Source: an uncultured Bacillota bacterium (GTDB lineage: Bacteria; Bacillota; Clostridia; Peptostreptococcales; Anaerovoracaceae). Taken from it: 17,962 bases of DNA. Positions 12,463 through 17,962 of the stretch are shown piece by piece (the stretch's first letter is position 1; every line of letters begins with the position of its first letter). The position numbers and the translations under genes are program-made. Location: NCBI GenBank assembly GCA_946631075.1, contig CAMOZS010000015.1, positions 1 to 17,962 of the forward strand, in the 5' to 3' direction. The notes below the pieces were generated by a model. That model saw only the letters and a program-made list of their open reading frames with translations, did not search any database and was not told the origin of the DNA.

Positions 12463-15224
12463 GACCGATCGAACTGACCATGACCGCCTTCGGATCCTAT
12501 GCCAGGACCACGACGGTGGATTTTGACGCTTTTGGGAGCGGACTGTTTCTGATCACAGGTGATACGGGAGCAGGCAAGACGACCATTTTTGACGGGATCG
12601 TCTTCGCCCTGTACGGGGTCCTGAGCGGGTCCGAGCGGCGGACGGACATGATGCACTGCGACTATGTCAGCAAGTCGGAGGATACCGTAGTGAGCCTGCG
12701 CTTCGATCAGGGGGGCAGAGAGTACCAGGTGCGGCGGACCATCCATTTCCCGCGGAGAAGAGGCGGCGATGATTACGGAACCGGTGTGCAGGACGCGGTC
12801 CTGGTCGAACCGGACGGGCCGGGGGAAGAGGGAGACGGTCAGAGCACAGTGAAGGGCCCCAGGTACGTGACGGAGAGGATCACGGAGATCCTGGGCCTGA
12901 ATCCGGACCAGTTCCGCCAGATCGTCATGCTGGCCCAGGGAGAATTCAAGCGCTTCCTCAAGGCCGACAGCGAGAAGAAGAACGAGATCCTGGGCAGGCT
13001 GTTCGATAACTCCCTGTATCTGAATTACGAGGAACTGATCGGCCAGGCCTTCAGCAGGCTGCGCAGGGAGAGAGAGGATCAGCAGGAGCAGATCCGGATC
13101 CAGATGGAACAGATTTTTGCCATGCCCGAAGGGGGGCTGGAGGAAAAAGAGGCGGAGGCCGGCTCCCGGGAGCAGTGGCTTGCGGGTAATCCCAACCTGG
13201 TCTCAGATCTGGAGAAGCTGATCGCGGCAGAAGAGGAAGAAGCCGGCAGGGCGGAGAAGGTCCGGCTGGAGCGAAAGGCCAGGCTGGATCAGCTGAACAA
13301 GGAAATGGGTTCGGCCAGAGAGCGGAACAGCCGGCTCCGGGAGCTTAAGGACAAGGAGAAGCATCTGAAGGAACTGGAAGCTCAGGCCGGGTCAATGGAG
13401 TCCCTGCGGGGCCGGATGTCGGAGGCGGCGGCGGTATTCCGCAAGGTCCGTCCCGCGGCAGAGCTCAGCAGGAATGCCGGCATTCAGCTGCAGGCGACCG
13501 GCAGGAAGATACGGGAACTTGAGCAAAGGCTGGACCAGCTGGAGCAGGCCAGGAATCAGACTGCCCTGGAGCTGGAGAAGAACGGTGAGCGCCAGAAGCA
13601 GCTGGAAGACCTTGCAGCCGGGATCCAGACCCTGACAGACAGCCTTCCGGTCTACCGGAAGCTGAAAGAAGAAGAGGACCGGATCCGGGAACGGGAGGTC
13701 AAACTGAAGAAAGATCAGGCCGGGCTGGACCGCCTTGAGGTCCAGGCGGCGGACTCGGCCAGAGGAGCCCTTGCGGCCAGGAAGGAATACGACGAGCTTT
13801 ATGATGCCTTTGTCAGGGGCCAGTCCGGCCTGCTGGCTGATTCCCTGAGGGATCAGCTGCGGGAGGACGGTCAGGCTATCTGTCCGGTCTGCGGGTCCTC
13901 TCTCAGAGAAGGAGACGAAGGCCGGCTTGCCCTGCGGGCGGAGGAGACTCCGGATCAGAGCCGGGTGGAAGAGGCCAAGGCAGCTTTTGAGAAGGCGGAG
14001 AGCCGGCGGGCGGATCAGCTGAGACAGAAGGAAGTCCTGAAGGCAGCGATCGCCAAAGAAGGGGAAGCACTTGAGGCTGCCCGCCAGTCCCTTCAGGCCC
14101 GGGCCGAGGGCCTGCCCTTCCCCTCCCAGGAAGAAGCGGAGAAAGAAATCCGAAGTCTTGGAGAGAAGAAGGCCGCTTTGGACAGGCAGATCCGAGCGGC
14201 AGAAGAGGACCATCAGAAGAAGCAGCAGCTGTTTGACGCGGCGGCAGGCGAGCTGAAGGGAGACCGGGAACGGCTGCCTCTGGAGGAGAAGAGGGCGGAA
14301 GAAGCCGGGCAAGCCTTGCGGCAGGTCCTGACGGAGACCGGCTTTTCATCCGAAGAAGCCGCCGAGGAGGTGGTCAGGGAGATCAGTGATCCGGAGAGAT
14401 GGCTGGCAGAAACGGAAGAGAAGCTCCAGGCTTTCCGCGTGGATCTTGAGAGCAGCAGACAGACAATAGACCAGCTTCGCCAGCAGACTGCCGGATGGGA
14501 GGAAAGGGATCTGACCGCCCTGAGCGAGGAGACCGCCCGGGCGGACGCGGCCCTTGAAACAGCGGCCGGTCAGCTGCAGAAACAGCAGAACCTGCTGGAC
14601 AACCATCAGAAGGTCTGCGCCGCCGTGAAAGCCCAGAAGGAGATCCTGGCAGGCAGCGACCGGGCCTTCCGTATCCTGAGCAGGCTGTCGGCGATGGCTC
14701 TGGGGTCTGCGGGGGACGGAGGCAAGCTTTCCTTTGACCGCTACATCATGGGGGCCACCTTCCGGGAGATCCTGGCGAGGGCCAACCAACGTCTGGAGAT
14801 CCTGTCCGGCGGCCAGTACGAGATGATCCACCAGACCCAGGGCTACCGCAAGAACGCCAAGGCAGGTCTTGACATCGAGGTGTTCGACCGCAATACCGGA
14901 CAGCAGAGAGAATCCGCTTCCCTTTCCGGCGGTGAGACCTTCATCGTGTCCATGGCCCTGGCTCTGGGTCTGTCCGATGTGGTCCGCGGCAGGGCCGGGG
15001 GCCGGGAGCTGGAGACCCTCTTCATCGACGAGGGATTCGGAAGCCTGGACGACAGCGCCCTGGAGAAGGCCATGCAGGTGCTGGGCAGCCTTTCCGACGA
15101 TGAGCATCACCTGGTGGGGATCATCTCCCACGTCAGCCGTCTGGAGGAGAGCATCCCCCAGAAGATCATCGTCAGCAACGGAGAGGAGGGAAGTTCTCTC
15201 AGGATCTGCGGAACGGAGGATTGA
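12459..15224 (+). CDS. sbcC: SbcC, SMC-like ATPase subunit of the SbcCD complex
   Basis: A 921-residue Rad50/SbcC-type ATPase. Walker A GDTGAGKTT (34-42) is followed by AQGEFKRFLKA, typical of the SbcC N-lobe, then two long coiled-coil arms separated by the zinc-hook CPVC (475-478), which joins two SbcC molecules. The C-lobe has the ABC signature LSGGE (822-826) and Walker B ETLFIDEGFGSLD with Asp857 and Glu858. ATP binding drives closure of the SbcD dimer on DNA ends. Length is somewhat under E. coli SbcC, as usual for Firmicutes. It starts inside the sbcD stop (ATGA). Confidence 0.97.
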   Translation: MRPIELTMTAFGSYARTTTVDFDAFGSGLFLITGDTGAGKTTIFDGIVFALYGVLSGSERRTDMMHCDYVSKSEDTVVSLRFDQGGREYQVRRTIHFPRRRGGDDYGTGVQDAVLVEPDGPGEEGDGQSTVKGPRYVTERITEILGLNPDQFRQIVMLAQGEFKRFLKADSEKKNEILGRLFDNSLYLNYEELIGQAFSRLRREREDQQEQIRIQMEQIFAMPEGGLEEKEAEAGSREQWLAGNPNLVSDLEKLIAAEEEEAGRAEKVRLERKARLDQLNKEMGSARERNSRLRELKDKEKHLKELEAQAGSMESLRGRMSEAAAVFRKVRPAAELSRNAGIQLQATGRKIRELEQRLDQLEQARNQTALELEKNGERQKQLEDLAAGIQTLTDSLPVYRKLKEEEDRIREREVKLKKDQAGLDRLEVQAADSARGALAARKEYDELYDAFVRGQSGLLADSLRDQLREDGQAICPVCGSSLREGDEGRLALRAEETPDQSRVEEAKAAFEKAESRRADQLRQKEVLKAAIAKEGEALEAARQSLQARAEGLPFPSQEEAEKEIRSLGEKKAALDRQIRAAEEDHQKKQQLFDAAAGELKGDRERLPLEEKRAEEAGQALRQVLTETGFSSEEAAEEVVREISDPERWLAETEEKLQAFRVDLESSRQTIDQLRQQTAGWEERDLTALSEETARADAALETAAGQLQKQQNLLDNHQKVCAAVKAQKEILAGSDRAFRILSRLSAMALGSAGDGGKLSFDRYIMGATFREILARANQRLEILSGGQYEMIHQTQGYRKNAKAGLDIEVFDRNTGQQRESASLSGGETFIVSMALALGLSDVVRGRAGGRELETLFIDEGFGSLDDSALEKAMQVLGSLSDDEHHLVGIISHVSRLEESIPQKIIVSNGEEGSSLRICGTED

Positions 15225-15238
15225 GCCGGGGGAGGGCC

Positions 15239-15269
15239 TCCGCGGCGCAAGCGGATCCGTACGGTTTTT
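15239..15269 (+). terminator. Possible weak terminator after sbcC
   Basis: TCCGC (15239-15243) can pair with GCGGA (15251-15255), followed by the palindrome CCGTACGG and five T (15265-15269). The T-run does not directly follow a strong stem, so efficient termination is doubtful. The T-run abuts the -35 of the next promoter. Confidence 0.35.
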
Positions 15270-15270
15270 C

Positions 15271-15299
15271 TTGCATGAAACTGCAATTTTTGATATAAT
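15271..15299 (+). promoter_or_regulatory. Sigma-A promoter of the sodium:alanine symporter gene
   Basis: TTGCAT (15271-15276) and a perfect TATAAT (15294-15299) are separated by 17 bp. The predicted start near 15306 gives a leader of about 70 nt with no obvious operator. Confidence 0.85.
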
Positions 15300-15376
15300 T
15301 CTCTCACGTGTGTATATTTCTGTACGTTATTGTGATAAAGCGATAAGCTGGATAAACTAGATGAGGAGAAAGAATT

Positions 15377-16804
15377 ATGATCAATGGCATTGACGCGGGC
15401 GTACTGGCGGTCAGCAACATTCTGTACCAGCCCTGGTTCGTTCCGCTTATCCTGATCGCAGGCGGCATCTACATGACTTTCCGCTGCAAGTTCATGCAGG
15501 TGGGAATGTTCAAAGAAGCCTGCAAGGTGATCACCGAAAAACCCCATGAGGGCGGCGTTTCATCCTTTGGCGCCCTGATGGTATCCACCGCTTCCCGGGT
15601 AGGCACCGGAAACATCATCGGCGTGGCGACGGCCATCATCTGCGGAGGTCCCGGCGCCATCTTCTGGATGTGGGTCACCGCCTTCTTCGGGGGAGCATCC
15701 GCTTTCGTAGAGTCTACCCTGGCTCAGATCTACAAGAAAAAGGACGATGACGGAACATCCAAGGGCGGCCCGGCCTTCTACATGAGAGACGCGCTGGGGC
15801 AGAGATGGCTGGGCGTCATCTTCTCGATTCTGATCATCGGCACCTACATGGTCGGATACAACATGCTGGCAGCCTACAACCTGCAGTCCACCTTCAAGGT
15901 CTACAGTTTCTACCACGACGGCTCCACACCGGCCATTATCGGCATCATCCTGGCCGTCCTGTTCGGCGCGGTCGTTCTGGGCGGAGCCAAGCGGCTGATC
16001 AGGGTCACCGAGGTCCTGGTACCGGTCATGGGCGTCACCTACGTGCTGGTCTCCCTGATCGTCCTGGCCATCAACATCCCCAATCTGGGACAGATGTTCG
16101 GCATGATCTTCGAGAGCGCATTCGACTTCAAGGCCATCTTCGGCGGATTCGCGGGATCCTGCATCATGTACGGTGTCAAGAGAGGCCTCTACTCCAACGA
16201 AGCTGGTATGGGTTCCGCTCCCAACGCGGCAGCCAGAGCTGACGTATCCCACCCGGCCAAGCAGGGTCTGGTCCAGATGCTGTCCGTCTTCATCGACACA
16301 CTGCTGATCTGTACCGCGACTGCCTTCATGTGCTTGTCCACCCTGACCGAGACCGCTCCTTACAATCTGGAGGACGGTCCGGCGGCGGCAAACTACGTGC
16401 AGGATTCCCTGGCCACCGTCTTCGGCGGATTCGGCCCGACCTTCATCGTGATCGCCATGGCCTTCTTCGCTTTCACGACCCTGATCGGCAACTATTCCTA
16501 CTGCGAAGGCTGCTTCGAGTTCATCATCAACAGAGAAGCCAAGCACAGCGAACTGGTCGTCATGCGGCTCATTGCGTCCCTTCTGATCTTCCTGGGAGCG
16601 GTCGCTTCGGCGGGCCTGGTATGGGATCTGGCCGACATGTTCCAGGGCTTGATGGTCGTCACCAACGTGCCATCCATACTGATCCTGGGCGGCATCGCCT
16701 TCCGCTGTCTGGATGACTACAGGAAACAGAAGGCTGCGGGCAGGAATCCGGTCTTCAAAGCTGCTGACATCGGACTCAAGCAGAAGACCGATTATTGGAA
16801 CTAG
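15377..16804 (+). CDS. Sodium:alanine/glycine symporter (AGCS family)
   Basis: A 475-residue membrane transporter that imports alanine, glycine or a similar small amino acid with Na+. Family hallmarks are the STASRVGTGNIIGVA stretch (70-84), GGPGAIFWMW (90-99), KGGPAFYM (129-136) and GVKRGLYSNEAGMGSAPN (266-283). Length and about 10-11 hydrophobic segments fit AlsT/DagA proteins. AGGAGAAA precedes the ATG. Codon choice (AGA for Arg, AAC, TTC) differs from the CGG-rich tad and sbc genes and resembles hsp20 and the downstream permease, suggesting high expression. It stands alone with its own promoter and a hairpin after the stop. The adjacent permease and the NhaC-type antiporter in the window hint at a sodium-driven, amino-acid-using lifestyle. 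Confidence 0.95.
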   Translation: MINGIDAGVLAVSNILYQPWFVPLILIAGGIYMTFRCKFMQVGMFKEACKVITEKPHEGGVSSFGALMVSTASRVGTGNIIGVATAIICGGPGAIFWMWVTAFFGGASAFVESTLAQIYKKKDDDGTSKGGPAFYMRDALGQRWLGVIFSILIIGTYMVGYNMLAAYNLQSTFKVYSFYHDGSTPAIIGIILAVLFGAVVLGGAKRLIRVTEVLVPVMGVTYVLVSLIVLAINIPNLGQMFGMIFESAFDFKAIFGGFAGSCIMYGVKRGLYSNEAGMGSAPNAAARADVSHPAKQGLVQMLSVFIDTLLICTATAFMCLSTLTETAPYNLEDGPAAANYVQDSLATVFGGFGPTFIVIAMAFFAFTTLIGNYSYCEGCFEFIINREAKHSELVVMRLIASLLIFLGAVASAGLVWDLADMFQGLMVVTNVPSILILGGIAFRCLDDYRKQKAAGRNPVFKAADIGLKQKTDYWN

Positions 16805-16820
16805 AATCATATCCTATGCG

Positions 16821-16866
16821 ATACTGCAAAGGCTGGACCGGCCCCGTCGGCCCAGCTTTTGCGTAT
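16821..16866 (+). terminator. Long imperfect hairpin after the symporter gene, probable terminator
   Basis: GCAAAGGCTGG (16826-16836) pairs with CCAGCTTTTGC (16852-16862), one G-T pair, extended by ATAC/GTAT beyond a one-base bulge. The T-run is part of the right arm rather than after it, so the classical pattern is incomplete. The left arm is a copy of the dispersed 11-mer. Confidence 0.55.
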
Positions 16867-16867
16867 A

Positions 16868-16885
16868 GTCAAATATTCGTCAAAT
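16868..16885 (+). other. Direct repeat GTCAAAT-N4-GTCAAAT
   Basis: Two identical 7-mers start 11 bp apart, about one helical turn, in the gap before the permease gene. This could be a regulator site, but the match is short and may be chance. Confidence 0.25.
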
Positions 16886-16935
16886 CGGATACAAAGTAAT
16901 AAAAAACGGCTATAGTAAACCGGTTGGTGATAGAC

Positions 16936-16972
16936 GATAATTGAGGTACAGGATACCTTGTTATCATTTTAT
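16936..16972 (+). other. Hairpin plus T-rich stretch in the permease leader
   Basis: GATAAT (16936-16941) pairs with GTTATC (16960-16965) and AGGTA (16944-16948) with TACCT (16954-16958), with a small internal loop; ATTTTATT follows. It lies about 30 bp before the permease start. It may be an attenuator or the real upstream terminator. No clear sigma-A promoter was found between 16805 and 17001. Confidence 0.45.
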
Positions 16973-17001
16973 TATTATCAATTTTGTAAGGAGGGGTTCG
17001 A

Positions 17002-17962
17002 ATGAGTGAACAGCAGCAGCTGCAGGGTGTTGCCGGTCTGAAGAAACATGATATCAAAGTTTCTGGGATCGTTTTCATGCTGTATTGTCTGGTCGCTGCC
17101 GGAGCCTTCGGCATCGAGGAAATGATCCCGGAAGCCGGTCCCGGTATGACCATCCTGTTATTATGTATTTTCCCGTTTATCTGGGCGTATCCGATCAGCA
17201 GTCTGGTCGCGGAATGTTCCTCGGTCATGCCGTCGGAGGGCGGCGTGTACGTCTGGGTCAAGGAAGCCTTTGGTGAGTTCTGGGGTTTCCAGACCGGATG
17301 GTGGGCGACCGTATCGACCTACATCACCAACGGAGTCTATGTTGCTCTGGTTTCCGGTTATGTCAGCCAGATGATCCCCATGTCCTACGCGGCATCACTG
17401 GCCCTGAAGATCGGCATGATCGCCATCTTCACCATCGTTAACCTTCTTGGCCTGAGAGAGGTAGGCACCGTCAGTACCATCCTGTCTCTGCTGATCGTCG
17501 CGGCCTTCCTGCTGGTAGCGATCGTGGGCTTCATCAACTGGAATACTAATCCGGTCGAGCCCTTCATGCCGGAAGACTACACGCTGCTTGACGGACTTGG
17601 CGGCGGCATCTGCATCTGCATCTGGATGTACTGCGGATATGAATGTATCTCCAACATGGCCGGCGAGGTCAAGAACCCGCAGGTTATCCCCAAGGGACTG
17701 AAGATCGCTATGCCTCTGGTCGCGCTGACCTACGTTCTGCCGACTCTGGGCGGTCTGGCAACTCTGCCGGAAGGTTCCTGGGAGATGTGGTCCACCGAAG
17801 GCGGATTCTCCGGAGACCACGTTGGATACGCTACCGTACTGACAGCCAATCTGGGACAGGCCTGGGGATATATCTTCCTGGTCATCGCCATCATTTCCCA
17901 GTGCGCTATCTTCAACACCTACCTGGCATCCGGCTCCAGAGGATTCTTCGTTCTGGCGGACG
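17002..17962 (+). CDS. APC-superfamily amino acid/polyamine permease, 5' part (runs off the window)
   Basis: The frame is open from ATG 17002 to the last base, giving 320 residues. AAGGAGGGG lies just upstream (from 16988). The sequence reads as an APC permease: GIVFMLYCLVAAGAFGIEEMI, PFIWAYPISSLVAECSSVMP, then SEGGVYVWVKEAFGEFWGFQTGWW, the conserved second/third-helix region, and later CGYECISNMAGEVKNPQ, a typical mid-protein stretch. The wording resembles polyamine- and L-type amino acid transporters related to plant PUT proteins, so amino acids or polyamines are likely substrates, with exact specificity unknown. Roughly 120-150 residues are missing at the right. It is transcribed in the same direction as the symporter, 197 bp downstream, with hairpins between. 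Confidence 0.9.
   Translation, partial: MSEQQQLQGVAGLKKHDIKVSGIVFMLYCLVAAGAFGIEEMIPEAGPGMTILLLCIFPFIWAYPISSLVAECSSVMPSEGGVYVWVKEAFGEFWGFQTGWWATVSTYITNGVYVALVSGYVSQMIPMSYAASLALKIGMIAIFTIVNLLGLREVGTVSTILSLLIVAAFLLVAIVGFINWNTNPVEPFMPEDYTLLDGLGGGICICIWMYCGYECISNMAGEVKNPQVIPKGLKIAMPLVALTYVLPTLGGLATLPEGSWEMWSTEGGFSGDHVGYATVLTANLGQAWGYIFLVIAIISQCAIFNTYLASGSRGFFVLAD

Noticed and set aside
15560..16810. Long minus-strand open frame opposite the symporter gene
   Set aside because: Highly polar Asp/Gly/Gln-rich translation typical of the antisense of a GC-rich membrane protein.
16805..17001. Known riboswitch in the permease leader
   Set aside because: Hairpins are present but I could not match them to any riboswitch core I know.

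Overview
The window looks like a chromosomal segment of an anaerobic, Gram-positive Clostridia-type bacterium (Bacillota), by inference from gene content and order. The clues are a Firmicute-type secreted repeat protein, an hsp20 gene behind a perfect CIRCE operator, a TatD-associated radical SAM protein, a Clostridia-style Tad pilus cluster with DUF5702- and DUF6382-type proteins, AGCS and NhaC sodium-coupled transporters, and sigma-A type promoters. Coding DNA is fairly GC-rich while promoters and some spacers are AT-rich. No rRNA, tRNA, transposase, integrase, phage gene or CRISPR array was seen.

Layout. 1-1266 is the 3' part of a secreted protein made of 61-residue helical repeats, two beta domains and a basic Fn3-like end, closed by a terminator. 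1267-1831 has no convincing gene but holds a dense family of TGTACA-centred repeats, then the CIRCE/promoter of hsp20 (1832-2272). A short + strand group follows: radical SAM protein, YbaK-type deacylase and NhaC-type antiporter (2411-4858). From 11028 down to 4821 the minus strand carries a compact Tad pilus operon: tadA ATPase, tadB, tadC, a 49-residue Flp-type pilin, a TadE-like pseudopilin, a DUF5702 protein, a TadE-like protein with two Cys/His modules, and a DUF6382 protein without an FHA domain. Its end overlaps the end of the NhaC gene by 38 bp, tail to tail.

A 174-bp divergent region separates tadA from sbcDC. It holds two good back-to-back promoters, and a LexA-type (Cheo) box sits at the predicted sbcD start point, implying SOS control. 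SbcD and SbcC (12459-15224) overlap by ATGA. The right end has an alanine/glycine:sodium symporter with its own promoter and a truncated APC-family amino acid/polyamine permease (17002 onward) behind a hairpin-containing leader.

The pieces not explained by ordinary genes are the TGTACA repeat cluster at 1391-1663, an 11-mer (GCAAAGGCTGG) present six times in both orientations, and the duplicated Cys/His module in the pilus cluster. I found no whole system that I would call new; these three are the best leads.
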